Shown: piece after piece, positions 34,931-44,065 of the stretch
Position numbering within the stretch: position 1 is the first letter of the stretch
How the letters are laid out: every line of letters starts with the position of its first letter
DNA from: Garicola koreensis
GTDB lineage: Bacteria > Actinomycetota > Actinomycetes > Actinomycetales > Micrococcaceae
Direction of reading: 5' to 3'
Assembly: GCF_014195445.1 (NCBI RefSeq)
Contig: NZ_JACIBT010000001.1
Coordinates: forward strand, 124,001 to 188,000
DNA: 64,000 nt
The notes under the pieces: generated by a model
Database searches by the model: none
The model's input: only the letters and a program-made list of their open reading frames with translations
Told to the model about the DNA's origin: nothing
Made by a program: the position numbers and the translations under genes

Positions 34931-36190
34931 ATGGAGGAATTCGAGGACTTCACCCAGGCGCGCAAGCTTCGCAATGTCCGCTACGACGTCCGCGGACCCA
35001 TCGCCGCAGAGGCTTCCCGGCTCGAACGTGCCGGCCACCGGATCACCAAGCTGAACATCGGAAACCTCGCACCCTTCGGCTTCGAAGCTCCCGACTCGAT
35101 CATGATGGACATGATCAAGCACCTGCCCACCGCACAGGGGTACTCCGAGTCCGCCGGAATCTACTCCGCCCGCACAGCAGTGGCGCAGTACTACCAGACC
35201 AAGGGCATGAAGGACGCCGCCGTCGAAGACGTCTACCTCGGCAACGGGGTCTCCGAGCTGATCGGCATGACCCTGCAGGCGCTGATCAACCCCGGCGACG
35301 AGATCCTCATCCCCGCCCCCGACTATCCGCTGTGGACCGGCCTGACGGCGCTGTACCAGGGGATTCCGGTCCACTACATCTGTGACGATCAGAACCACTG
35401 GTGGCCGGATCCGGAGGAAATCGAGTCCAAAGTCACCGACCGGACCAAGGCGTTGGTGGTGATCAACCCCAACAACCCCACCGGGGCCGTCTACCCGCGC
35501 GAGATCCTTGAAGCCATCGTCGACATCTGCCGGCGTCACAATCTGATGCTCTTCACCGATGAGATCTACGAGAAGATCACCTACGACGGCGCCGAGATGA
35601 TCAACGCGTGCACGCTCAGCGACGACGTCTTCACGATCACCTTCTCCGGGCTGTCGAAGACCTGGCGGGTGGCCGGCTACCGTTCGGGCTGGATCTTCAT
35701 CTCCGGACCCACCCACCGGGCGAAGAACTACCTGGAGGGCCTGCAGCTGATGAGCAACCTGCGCATGTGCGCCAATGTGCCCGGCCAGCACGCCATCCAA
35801 ACGGCTCTGGGCGGGTATCAGTCTATCGATGAGTACATCACCCCCGGTGGTCGTCTCTACGAGCAGCGCAAGGTGGCCTACGACCTGCTCTGCGACATCC
35901 CGGGGGTCAACGTCCAGCAGATGGATGGGGCGATGTACCTGTTTCCACGCTTGGACCCGGAGATCTACCCGATCGACAACGATGAGGCGTTCGCCATGGA
36001 GCTGCTGCGCCAGCAGAAGATTCTGGTCTCCCACGGCCGGGCCTTCAACTGGATCGATGATCAGCACTTCCGCCTGGTCACCCTGCCGTCTGTGGAGGAC
36101 ATGGAGGAGGCCATCGCCGGCATTGCCCAGTTCCTGGCCGAGTATCGCGACGCCGTGGCGAAGCCGAGCCCTGTCACTGCCCGCGCCTGA
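34931..36190 (+). CDS. Pyridoxal-phosphate aminotransferase (AlaA-like), copy 1
   Basis: The protein of about 419 residues is a fold-type I aminotransferase. It shows GVSELIGMTLQALINPGDEI, PAPDYPLWTG, VVINPNNPTGAVYPREI, DEIYEKITYDG, and the PLP-lysine motif TFSGLSKTWRVAGYRSGW. The overall pattern (HYICDDQNHWWPD, NMRMCANVPGQHAIQ-like) matches AlaA/YfbQ alanine aminotransferases. The ATG at 34931 follows a CAGAAT box by six bases. The next gene is a close paralogue. Note LNIGNLAPFGF, where the paralogue has the usual LNIGNPAPFGF. Confidence 0.92.
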   Translation: MEEFEDFTQARKLRNVRYDVRGPIAAEASRLERAGHRITKLNIGNLAPFGFEAPDSIMMDMIKHLPTAQGYSESAGIYSARTAVAQYYQTKGMKDAAVEDVYLGNGVSELIGMTLQALINPGDEILIPAPDYPLWTGLTALYQGIPVHYICDDQNHWWPDPEEIESKVTDRTKALVVINPNNPTGAVYPREILEAIVDICRRHNLMLFTDEIYEKITYDGAEMINACTLSDDVFTITFSGLSKTWRVAGYRSGWIFISGPTHRAKNYLEGLQLMSNLRMCANVPGQHAIQTALGGYQSIDEYITPGGRLYEQRKVAYDLLCDIPGVNVQQMDGAMYLFPRLDPEIYPIDNDEAFAMELLRQQKILVSHGRAFNWIDDQHFRLVTLPSVEDMEEAIAGIAQFLAEYRDAVAKPSPVTARA

Positions 36191-36215
36191 GCCCTCGGTG
36201 TTGCAGAATGGGGGG

Positions 36216-37460
36216 ATGCAGCAATTCCCTGACGAAATCGTCCAGTCGCCCAAGCTCGCCTCGGTCCGCTACGACGTCCGGGGCCCGATCGCCCAGGAGG
36301 CGGCGCGACTGGAGCGCGAAGGGCACCGCATCACCCGGCTGAACATCGGCAATCCTGCTCCCTTCGGGTTCGAGGCGCCTGACTCGATCCTGCAGACCAT
36401 GATCAAGGAACTGCCCACCGCCCAGGGCTACTCCGACTCCCAGGGGATCCACTCCGCCCGGGTGGCGATCGCCCAGTACTACCAGACCCGCGGGATGGTC
36501 GATGCCGGCCCCGATGACGTGTGGCTTGGCAACGGGGTCTCTGAGCTGATCTCCATGGTGCTGACCGCGCTGCTGGGGCACGGCGACGAGGTGCTGATCC
36601 CCGCACCCGACTACCCGCTGTGGACCGGGGCGACCAAACTGGCCGGCGGCACCCCGGTGCACTACATCTGCGACGAGCAGAACCACTGGTGGCCGGATCT
36701 GGCCGAGATCGAGGCGAAGATCACCGATCGGACCAAGGCACTGGTGGTGATCAACCCTAACAACCCCACCGGGGCGGTCTACCCGCGCGAAGTGCTGGAG
36801 GGGATGGCGGATATCTGCCGTCGCCACGGACTGCTGCTGCTGGCTGATGAGATCTACGAGAACATCACCTTCGACGGCGTGGAGATGGTCAACGCCGCCA
36901 CTGTGGCGGAGGATGTGCTCACGATCACCTTCTCGGGGCTGTCGAAGACCTGGCGGGTGGCAGGGTTCCGCTCCGGGTGGATCTACATCTCGGGACCCAC
37001 CCATCGGGCGAAGAACTACTTGGAGGGCCTGGGGCTGCTGATGAATATGCGCATGTGCGCCAATGTGCCCGGTCAGCATGCGATCCAGGCCGCCTTGGGC
37101 GGTCACCAGTCGATCGAGGATCTGATCCTGCCTTCTGGCCGGCTCCATGAGCAGCGGGAGACGGCGCACCGGCTGCTGGCGCAGATCGAGGGAGTCAGCG
37201 TGGAGAAGGCCGACGGGGCGCTGTATCTGTTCCCTCGGCTGGACCCGGACCTCTATCCGATCGACAACGATGAGCACTTCGTCATCGAGCTGCTGCGTCA
37301 GCAGAAGATCCTGGTCTCCCATGGCCGGGCCTTCAACTGGGTCGACACCCAGCATTTCCGGCTGGTGACCCTGCCCAGCGTCGAAGACCTGGAAGAAGCC
37401 ATCTCTGGCATCGCAGATTTCCTCAGTGGCTACCGCGCCGGCACCATCGCCCGGGTGTGA
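36216..37460 (+). CDS. Pyridoxal-phosphate aminotransferase (AlaA-like), copy 2
   Basis: The protein of 414 residues is a close paralogue of the gene just upstream and keeps all family motifs: LNIGNPAPFGFEAPDSI, PAPDYPLWTG, NPNNPTGAVYPREV and the PLP-lysine segment TFSGLSKTWRVAGFRSGWIY. It begins at ATG 36216 after a run of six G and a CAGAAT box, the same layout as copy 1. Its last 90 or so bases recur twice downstream (41411-41507 and 43962-44053), which shows that this 3' end was caught in later duplications. Confidence 0.92.
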   Translation: MQQFPDEIVQSPKLASVRYDVRGPIAQEAARLEREGHRITRLNIGNPAPFGFEAPDSILQTMIKELPTAQGYSDSQGIHSARVAIAQYYQTRGMVDAGPDDVWLGNGVSELISMVLTALLGHGDEVLIPAPDYPLWTGATKLAGGTPVHYICDEQNHWWPDLAEIEAKITDRTKALVVINPNNPTGAVYPREVLEGMADICRRHGLLLLADEIYENITFDGVEMVNAATVAEDVLTITFSGLSKTWRVAGFRSGWIYISGPTHRAKNYLEGLGLLMNMRMCANVPGQHAIQAALGGHQSIEDLILPSGRLHEQRETAHRLLAQIEGVSVEKADGALYLFPRLDPDLYPIDNDEHFVIELLRQQKILVSHGRAFNWVDTQHFRLVTLPSVEDLEEAISGIADFLSGYRAGTIARV

Positions 37461-39313
37461 CCATGTGGCAGGCAAAACCAGGGTCTCTGTTAGCAGGTGC
37501 TGTCATCGCAGCTCTGGCGCTCTCCGGCTGCGCTCCAGAAGATGCCGCGACTTCACCGGAGGAAGAGCAGTCGAGTCCGGAGACGGCTTCTCCGCAGACT
37601 TCGGATGCTGAGACGGACCAGACACCGCATCAGGAGTCCGACGACGCCCAGGAAACGAGCAGCCAGCCCGAGGAGTCGGAGGAACCCGAGTACGCCGTCG
37701 AGGATGAATTCTGGCGCGCCAATACCCTGCCGGACCCGGTGGCGGAGACACTCGTTGAGGCTCCCAGTCGTCGGGAGGAGGGAGAGCTCGCATCGGCGAA
37801 GATGCAGGTGCTTTCACTGGACAGCGATGAGGAGTTCACACGACTGGTTCTAGCCTGGTTGGAACCGGAGGACGGACCAAGACTGGCGCCGGAGGCAATC
37901 CGTGCCGCAGGGGCGACGCTCGATCCGGACAAACCCTGGGTGCGGTTGGTCGACCGGGAGAATGGTGAGCTGATTGAGCCGCTGCGGGCCGAGGATCGTT
38001 TCCCAGACCTTGAGGCAGAGCCCGACGTCGAAGACGTCAGCGACGACCCAGCTGCTGCTAACACCCGCGGGTTCTGTATATGTTCGTCAGCGACGTCCGG
38101 CGATCTCCAGTCGGGGTCATCGACCTATCTGATGTTCATCGACTTTCCTACCCCTGAATCAGAAAACGTTGATGTGCTGGCCGGCCAATGGGCCGAACCG
38201 CTGACAGACGTCGCGCTCAGTACTGATGAGCCGTTTGAACTGCCCGACGACGGACTCTCAGAATTTGCCGGAAGCAACACTGAGCTTCCCGATGTCTACG
38301 GGGCAGGGGCTCTGTACGAGCGCCGGGTTCCCCTGTCGGCGCGCTCGCAGAGCCTGACGGGTGTGACCACAGTCGTTGACCGCGAGACGCAGGAAGTCTC
38401 GCTTCCTGCTGACGTGCTCTTCGAGTTCGGCGAGGACAGTCTCAGCAGTGAGGCGGAGTCGATCATTGCCGATGCTGCCGAAAAGCTCAACGCTGAAGCC
38501 ACCGGACAAACGGTCGTCGTAGAAGGTCACACGGATAACGTCGACGGTCATGACATCAATCAGCCACTCTCGGAGAACCGGGCAGAGGTGGTGGCTGATG
38601 AGATAGAGCCCCTGCTTGATGAGGGGATCACACTCGAAACCGTGGGGCACAGCTTCAACCAGCCCCTGGTGCCCAATGAAGATGCCGACGGTAATGATCT
38701 GCCGGAGAACCGTGAACTCAACCGGCGGGTCAGTTTCCGCTACGAGGTCGTCGATGAGGATTCCGGAACGGAGATCGACCTCGGCTATGAGGAAATCGAG
38801 GAGCTGGACGAAGCTGAGGAGATGGAGGCAGCCGAAGGTGCGGCAGCCTCTTATGTGCTCCAGTCGGCAGAGGAGGACCAGAGCGACCTGGAAGTCCGGT
38901 TCGACCTCCTCGGCAGTGAGCGCGACGGCGACACCGTGACCATGCGGTTCGCGGTGGCAGACCCCTCAGGTGAAGGATTCTCCCCGGACGCATTCGGCTA
39001 CTCGCGGGACCATGCCTACCACTTCGGGACGAATCCCTACTTCACGGCGAGTCATCCTACGGCCGGAGAGATCACCATCGTGGACGAAGAGGCTGAGCAG
39101 CAGCACTTCCCCGTGACTGCAGGCACCTTGAACTGTTTGTGCACAGAAGTCGCGGCTGCCGGCGCAGGTTTGGGAGCAGAGCCGTCGCCGATGTACGCTG
39201 AGTTCCAACTGCCGCAGAATCTGAGCAGCTCGCTCACCCTTCGGATTGCTGACAGCAACGAACTCACCCTGCCGGACTCCTTCGCAGACGAGCTTGCCGA
39301 CGCTGAGGGCTGA
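37457..39313 (+). CDS. OmpA-domain lipoprotein, paralogue A
   Basis: The 618-residue protein has a lipoprotein signal peptide (LLAGAVIAALALSGCAPEDA), then a low-complexity acidic Ser/Glu/Thr linker, an N-terminal domain of unknown type, an OmpA-like peptidoglycan-binding domain at about residues 315-430, and a C-terminal domain of about 180 residues. The OmpA domain has VEGHTDNVDGHDINQPLSEN and RAEVV. Two NCLC/FCIC-type cysteine motifs occur. The GTG at 37457 overlaps the aminotransferase stop (GTGA). ATG 37463 is the alternative. OmpA domains usually anchor proteins to the wall. Here the lipid would anchor the other end to the cytoplasmic membrane. Confidence 0.85.
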   Translation: MTMWQAKPGSLLAGAVIAALALSGCAPEDAATSPEEEQSSPETASPQTSDAETDQTPHQESDDAQETSSQPEESEEPEYAVEDEFWRANTLPDPVAETLVEAPSRREEGELASAKMQVLSLDSDEEFTRLVLAWLEPEDGPRLAPEAIRAAGATLDPDKPWVRLVDRENGELIEPLRAEDRFPDLEAEPDVEDVSDDPAAANTRGFCICSSATSGDLQSGSSTYLMFIDFPTPESENVDVLAGQWAEPLTDVALSTDEPFELPDDGLSEFAGSNTELPDVYGAGALYERRVPLSARSQSLTGVTTVVDRETQEVSLPADVLFEFGEDSLSSEAESIIADAAEKLNAEATGQTVVVEGHTDNVDGHDINQPLSENRAEVVADEIEPLLDEGITLETVGHSFNQPLVPNEDADGNDLPENRELNRRVSFRYEVVDEDSGTEIDLGYEEIEELDEAEEMEAAEGAAASYVLQSAEEDQSDLEVRFDLLGSERDGDTVTMRFAVADPSGEGFSPDAFGYSRDHAYHFGTNPYFTASHPTAGEITIVDEEAEQQHFPVTAGTLNCLCTEVAAAGAGLGAEPSPMYAEFQLPQNLSSSLTLRIADSNELTLPDSFADELADAEG

Positions 39314-39371
39314 GGGACCCAGTTCCAAGCCCCAGACAGATTCCGGATGAGAGTAGCACCGCTGTGGTGGC

Positions 39372-41216
39372 CTATCCGGTCATGTGGTCAACCACGTCCT
39401 TGGACAGCTCAATCTGCGCGCTGTCCGGGATCCTCAGGACCAGTGGCCCCTCAGTATCCTCGGGCAGCTGGAACTCGGCATAGATCGGAGTGCCGAGGGG
39501 CGACAGTGCCGGACCGTAGACCAGGGTCTCGCTGCACAGGCAGTGCAGTGATCCACCGGTGACCGGGAAGTGCTGCTGCTCGCTGCCCATATCAAGCAGC
39601 CCGAAATTTCCCGCGCCCGGATGGACTCCGGAGGAGAACGCGTTCTTGCCGAACAGCTGCGGGTCCTCGGCCGCTTGACTGCCGGGCAGTGCCTGAGTGT
39701 CGCCGCTGCCGCTGTTGAGGGCAAGCTCGAAGCGCATCATGACTGACTCGTCTTGCCGATCAGGGGTGAGGATATCGAGCCGGACCTCATCCTCGGAACG
39801 GTCTTGCTCGGGGGAGGGGAGCACGTAGGAGGCCAGGGCGCCCTCGGCTGTCTCCACTTCTTCTGCCTCCTGCAGGTCTTCCAGCTCCTCGTAGCCGAGG
39901 TCTATCTCGACTCCAGAGTCTTCCACCGCGGTATAGCGAAAGCTGACTCGTCGGTTCAGTTCGCGGTTCTGCGGTAAGTCATTGCCGTCAGCGTCCTCGT
40001 TGGGCACCAGTGGTTGATTGAAGCTGTGCCCCTCGGTTTCGATGCTGATGCCCTCATCCAGCATGGGGCCGATGGCCTCGGTCACGGCCTCGGCGCGATC
40101 CTCGGACAGCGGCTGATTGATGTCATGTCCGTCCACGTTGTCGGTGTGGCCTTCGATGACGACCCTCTTACCGCTGGCTTCTTCGTTGAGCTTCTCTGCG
40201 GCATCAGCGATGATCTGTTCCGCCTCGCTGGTCAGCGACGACTCACCGAAGTCGAACAGCACGTCCGCTGGAAGGCTGACTTCTTGGGTATCTCCTTCCA
40301 GAGTCTTAGTGACGCCGGTCAATGACTCACTGCGCGCGGACAGTGGGAGCTTACGCTCGGCGACCGCGCCGGTGCCGTACTGCTCTGCTGGTTCGTGGTC
40401 GCTGGGCACGAAGGAGGAGAATTCGTCGTCGGGCAGTTCAAACGGCTCATCGGTGGTGACCGGCACCTCGCGGATCGGTGCGGACCATTCGGAGAGCATC
40501 AGGTCCACTTCGTCTGCTTCCGGTGCGGGGAAGTCCACATAGAACAGCCCAGTTGTTTCATCGCCGCCGGAGATGCCGATTGAGGAGCACACACAGGGGA
40601 TCTGGGACTTATTGAGCCCTGCGCCGGCGGAAAGGACCTCGGGCGACGGCGAGCCTGCAGCTCCATCCTCCGGACCGTCCGAGGCAAAGAAGTAGCTCTC
40701 GGCATACAGCGGTTCAATCAGCTCTCCGGCGTCGCGGTCGACTAACCGGGAGAATGGCCTGGACATTGACCGAGCCGAAAAGGGGGATGTGACATTGGGG
40801 GCGACAGCTTCTCCGCCGTCCTTGCGCAACCAGGCGACGACCAGCCGGGCGTACTCCCCGTCACTGTCAAGTGAGATCACTTGAGCCTTGGACGTCGCGG
40901 TCTGGTCCTCAGTGCCCTCGACGGGAAGCTCAATCACCTGTTCGGCCACCGGCTCCGGAAGGGTCGTGGATCGCAGGAAGCCGTCGTCGTCGGGGGCCAT
41001 CCGCGGCTGTGCGTCCGTTTCCAGCTCTGTCTCCTGCGGATCAGCACTCGCAGATCCTGTCTCATGGTCCGTGCTCGGTTCACTGACTGCCCCAGGTGAC
41101 TGCTGAGTCTCGGATGGGTCAGACCCCACGTCATCCGGTGCGCAGGCGGTAATGAGCAGCAAAGCTGCGGCCCCCGTGGCAGCCGCACGAGCCCAGAGAT
41201 CCACCGTCGACGTCAT
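39372..41216 (-). CDS. OmpA-domain lipoprotein, paralogue B (inverted)
   Basis: The 614-residue protein has the same architecture as paralogues A and C. A lipobox (ALLLITACAPDD) is followed by an acidic linker, an upstream domain ending in LPLSARSESLTGVTKT, and an OmpA-like domain at about residues 320-430 with VIEGHTDNVDGHDINQPLSE and RAEAV. The C-terminal domain ends near QLPEDTEGPLVLRIPDSAQI. AAGGA lies upstream of the ATG. It is in the opposite orientation to its relatives. Its last codons and the intergenic region recur at 43857-43962. Confidence 0.85.
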   Translation of the reverse strand: MTSTVDLWARAAATGAAALLLITACAPDDVGSDPSETQQSPGAVSEPSTDHETGSASADPQETELETDAQPRMAPDDDGFLRSTTLPEPVAEQVIELPVEGTEDQTATSKAQVISLDSDGEYARLVVAWLRKDGGEAVAPNVTSPFSARSMSRPFSRLVDRDAGELIEPLYAESYFFASDGPEDGAAGSPSPEVLSAGAGLNKSQIPCVCSSIGISGGDETTGLFYVDFPAPEADEVDLMLSEWSAPIREVPVTTDEPFELPDDEFSSFVPSDHEPAEQYGTGAVAERKLPLSARSESLTGVTKTLEGDTQEVSLPADVLFDFGESSLTSEAEQIIADAAEKLNEEASGKRVVIEGHTDNVDGHDINQPLSEDRAEAVTEAIGPMLDEGISIETEGHSFNQPLVPNEDADGNDLPQNRELNRRVSFRYTAVEDSGVEIDLGYEELEDLQEAEEVETAEGALASYVLPSPEQDRSEDEVRLDILTPDRQDESVMMRFELALNSGSGDTQALPGSQAAEDPQLFGKNAFSSGVHPGAGNFGLLDMGSEQQHFPVTGGSLHCLCSETLVYGPALSPLGTPIYAEFQLPEDTEGPLVLRIPDSAQIELSKDVVDHMTG

Positions 41217-41410
41217 TGGCTGCCATTCCTTCCGTTCACGCGAATATGCTGGGCTCCCACCAGTTCGGAGTAGCAGCCTCAGCGAAACTTACCCGAGGCA
41301 CAATCGGGCAGCAACAGCGGTGTGACGACTTCACGATCCTCACCACCTCGAGCCGATATTGGGCCTGCGGGCAGCAGACCTGCAGCAAATCCGATGAGCT
41401 AGCACAGCAA

Positions 41411-41590
41411 GCTGGTGACCCTGCCCAGCGTCGAAGACTGTGAAGAAGCCATCTCCGGCATCGCAGATTTCCTCAGTGGCTACCGCGCCGGCACCATCGC
41501 CCGGGTGCGAAGCCCAGGTCGCTACTCACCCTGCTCACCGAGCAGCAGCCGGGTCAGCATCACCAGACCCAGCCCGACGGAGGTGAGGAG
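41411..41590 (+). pseudogene. Duplicated 3' ends: aminotransferase tail plus end of a small membrane-protein gene
   Basis: Bases 41411-41507 repeat 37361-37457, the last codons of aminotransferase copy 2, with few changes but without its stop. From about 41510 to 41581 the sequence matches the 3' end of the minus-strand membrane gene at 44066, reading GLGLVMLTRLLLGEQGE on the minus strand. Beyond that the minus frame continues divergently as VDFVPAWLLTS, so this was once a paralogue of that gene. Neither fragment can be functional. Confidence 0.85.
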
Positions 41591-41644
41591 CCAGGCGGGT
41601 ACGAAGTCGACGACAATTATTGGGCGACCAGATGAGAGTCAGGG

Positions 41645-41650
41645 TAGCTT
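41645..41650 (+). promoter_or_regulatory. -10 box TAGCTT upstream of paralogue C
   Basis: TAGCTT lies eight bases before ATG 41659, which lacks a Shine-Dalgarno box. This fits a leaderless or near-leaderless transcript. Confidence 0.4.
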
Positions 41651-41658
41651 GTAGTTCT

Positions 41659-43539
41659 ATGAACAGAGACTCTCTGCGCGTGAACGGACGGCGTCCAAGG
41701 TGGCAGGTGGGTGTGGTGGCACTTGCCCTCAGTGGGCTGATTCTGTCGGGCTGCGCTCCTCAGGACGCAGTCGACGGGGGCGAGCAGTCCCCTGACGAGT
41801 CAGCGCCGACGGAGTCTGCACAGGACGAGGACCAGAGCACAGAAGAGGATAGTGAAGGGGCCCCTGAGGCCGACGAGGCGGACAGTCCGGAGCCGGAGAT
41901 TGAGGCTGAGGACGGTTTCTGGCGGCTGAATACCCTGCCGGAGCCGGTGGCTGAGCAAGTGATGGAGGCGCCTGTTGCGGAAGCGGGCGGGGAGGTGGCT
42001 TCTGCCAAGCTGGAGGTCCTGTCGTTGGACACCGACGGCGAGTTCGCTCGGATGGTGGTGGCTTGGCTCCCGCCTGAGGATGGTGCGTTCTTGGGGTCGG
42101 AATCGTTGCAGAACGAGCCGGGGAGGGTAGCGGACCGGCCGTATATGCGGTTGCTCGACCGGGATGCGGGCCAAGCGCACATGCCGCTGCTGACCACGGA
42201 GAAGAACTTTGACTCCAGTGCTCCGGCAGACATTGATCAAGACGCATCGGCTGTTCATGAGATGGAGCCATGGCGCATACGTAGGACATGCGTCTGTTCG
42301 GAAGTCACGACCCAGAACGCCGCTGATTCAGAAGAGCCGGACCAGATGGAACTGATGTTCGTGGACTTCCCGGCGCCGGATTCTGACGCGGTCGATATTC
42401 TGCCGAGCCAGTGGCACGAGCCTATTACCGACGTTCCCGTCAGCGACGGTGAGCCCTTCGAGTTTGATGCTGAGGACGAGTTCACTGAAGTCACCATGCC
42501 ATCTATCCACGACGAGGTGCCCGGTGAGGATTATGGCAATGGGGCTGAGTATGCTGAGAGCTTCCCCATCCAGGCTCGATCGGAGTCGCTGACAGGTGTG
42601 TCAACCACGGTCGACGGTGAATCCCAAGAGGTGAGTCTTCCTGGCGATGTGCTCTTTGAGTTTGGCGAGGCCACCCTTACTGCAGAAGCGGAAAGCATCA
42701 TTTCAGATGCGGCGCAGAAGCTGAACGAAGAGGCCAGTGGGCAGACGATCAGGGTCGAAGGCCATACCGATAATGTGGATGGTCACGACATTAACCAACC
42801 ACTGTCTGAGGATCGGGCTGAGGCGGTGGCCGAAGTGATCGAGCCGAAGCTCGACGACGAGATTGAGGTGGAAACTGAAGGGTTCAGCTTCAACCGGCCT
42901 TTGGTGCCCAACCAGGATGCTGACGGAAATGATCTGCCCGATAATCGCGAACTGAACCGTCGCGTGAGTTTCCGCTACACAGTTGTCGACGAAGACTCCG
43001 GTGTGGAGATTGACCTGGGCTACGAGGAACTTGAGGAGCTGCCCCAGGCGGAAGAGACAGACGCCGCTGAGGGCGCGGAGGCATCCTACATCTTGGAGGC
43101 CCCCGAGGAGGACCGTAATGAAAAGGATGTGCGCATCGACCTGGTCGGTGCCGAGCGCGACGGCAAATCCGTGATGCTGCGGTTGGGTGTGGCGCTTGCT
43201 GAAGGTTCAGAGTTTGACGAGGAAGCATTCTCGACCTTCGGTGGAAGCAGTTCGGCGCGCCAGTTCGGTCGCAGCACATACCAGGACGGAAGTCGCAGTG
43301 CTCCGAACATGCTGAATATCAGCCTCGTGGATCCCAACGCAGACCGCCAGTATTTCCCGACGATGCTGGGTGATCAGGGCTGTTTGTGCTCTGAACGTTT
43401 GTCGACCTATGAGGGCCTGGGGCCGGACGCTGTGCCGGCATATGCCACCTTTGAGCTCCCTGAAGAGCTGGACGGTCCGTTGATTCTCCGGGTGCCGGAC
43501 GGCGGGCAGATCGAACTTCCAAAGGACGCATTCCAATAG
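41659..43539 (+). CDS. OmpA-domain lipoprotein, paralogue C
   Basis: The product of about 626 residues repeats the domain plan of A and B. The signal peptide ends ALSGLILSGCAPQDA. An acidic linker, an upstream domain, an OmpA-like domain at about residues 330-438 (RVEGHTDNVDGHDINQPLSE, then RAEAV and NRELNRRVSFRYTV) and a C-terminal domain ending in PEELDGPLILRVPDGGQIEL follow. A cysteine pair in CLCSERL matches those in A and B. I prefer ATG 41659 over an earlier in-frame start because the hydrophobic core then lies at the usual depth. Confidence 0.85.
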   Translation: MNRDSLRVNGRRPRWQVGVVALALSGLILSGCAPQDAVDGGEQSPDESAPTESAQDEDQSTEEDSEGAPEADEADSPEPEIEAEDGFWRLNTLPEPVAEQVMEAPVAEAGGEVASAKLEVLSLDTDGEFARMVVAWLPPEDGAFLGSESLQNEPGRVADRPYMRLLDRDAGQAHMPLLTTEKNFDSSAPADIDQDASAVHEMEPWRIRRTCVCSEVTTQNAADSEEPDQMELMFVDFPAPDSDAVDILPSQWHEPITDVPVSDGEPFEFDAEDEFTEVTMPSIHDEVPGEDYGNGAEYAESFPIQARSESLTGVSTTVDGESQEVSLPGDVLFEFGEATLTAEAESIISDAAQKLNEEASGQTIRVEGHTDNVDGHDINQPLSEDRAEAVAEVIEPKLDDEIEVETEGFSFNRPLVPNQDADGNDLPDNRELNRRVSFRYTVVDEDSGVEIDLGYEELEELPQAEETDAAEGAEASYILEAPEEDRNEKDVRIDLVGAERDGKSVMLRLGVALAEGSEFDEEAFSTFGGSSSARQFGRSTYQDGSRSAPNMLNISLVDPNADRQYFPTMLGDQGCLCSERLSTYEGLGPDAVPAYATFELPEELDGPLILRVPDGGQIELPKDAFQ

Positions 43540-43605
43540 CACCGGCCTTGTTAGTTGTATTCCCCAGGAAGGTTAGTAACAGTCGGCGTGGCTGGGTGAC
43601 ATAAA

Positions 43606-43835
43606 GAAGACCTCCGAGTGAGGTGGGGCTTGATAACAGTCCAACGTCACGATCGGAGGTCTTCATCTCCCGCTCTAACGCGCACCGGCCGAGCCAGTCT
43701 CTCGTTGGCCATGATCTTCTTCCGACCTCGATTGGGCCTTGGGTCACGCCGCAGTCCATGGCCGCTTCGCCGAAGCCGACCTGGCCTCTATCCTCAACTA
43801 CCACGCTACCGCAGCCGTGCCACGGTGGAGCGGGC
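43606..43835 (+). mobile_element. Insertion-sequence debris (possible IS481 start and IstA end)
   Basis: A perfect 11-bp inverted repeat (GAAGACCTCCG at 43606-43616, CGGAGGTCTTC at 43654-43664) is followed by a short frame EVFISRSNAHRPS that resembles the start of IS481-type transposases. From about 43740 another frame reads HAAVHGRFAEADLASILNYH, the end of IS21-family IstA. Both are short, and no complete transposase is present. The IS21 match is the firmer of the two. Confidence 0.6.
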
Positions 43836-43856
43836 TATCTCATGGTTCCGTGCCGC

Positions 43857-43962
43857 GAGGGCTGACGGACCCAGTTCCAAGCCCCAGATAGATTCCGGAT
43901 GAGAGTACCACCGCAGTGGTGGCCTATCCGGTCATGTGGTCAACCACGTCCTTGGGCAGCTC
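43857..43962. repeat. 106-bp copy of the A/B intergenic junction
   Basis: This segment repeats 39305-39410 with five mismatches. It carries the last codons and stop of paralogue A and, on the other strand, the last codons of paralogue B. It abuts another duplicated segment at 43962. Confidence 0.92.
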
Positions 43963-44053
43963 CCTGCCCAGCGTCGAAGACTGTGAAGAAGCCATCTCTG
44001 GCATCGCAGATTTCCTCAGTGGCCACCGCGCTGGCACCATCGCCCGGGTTTGA
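43962..44053 (+). repeat. Third copy of the aminotransferase 3' end
   Basis: It repeats 37369-37460 with its own TGA. It shares the variant GACTGTGAAGAAGCC with the copy at 41411, so those two copies are closer to each other than to the intact gene. The following bases run into the end of the membrane gene at 44066, as in the 41.5-kb copy. Confidence 0.92.
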
Positions 44054-44065
44054 AGCCCCAGGTCG

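Noticed and set aside
34820-36253. A 477-codon open frame antisense to aminotransferase copy 1
   Set aside because: It mirrors the codon structure of a clearly conserved gene, and a similar 433-codon antisense frame lies over copy 2. Such frames are expected in high-GC DNA. No domain or ribosome-binding site supports it.
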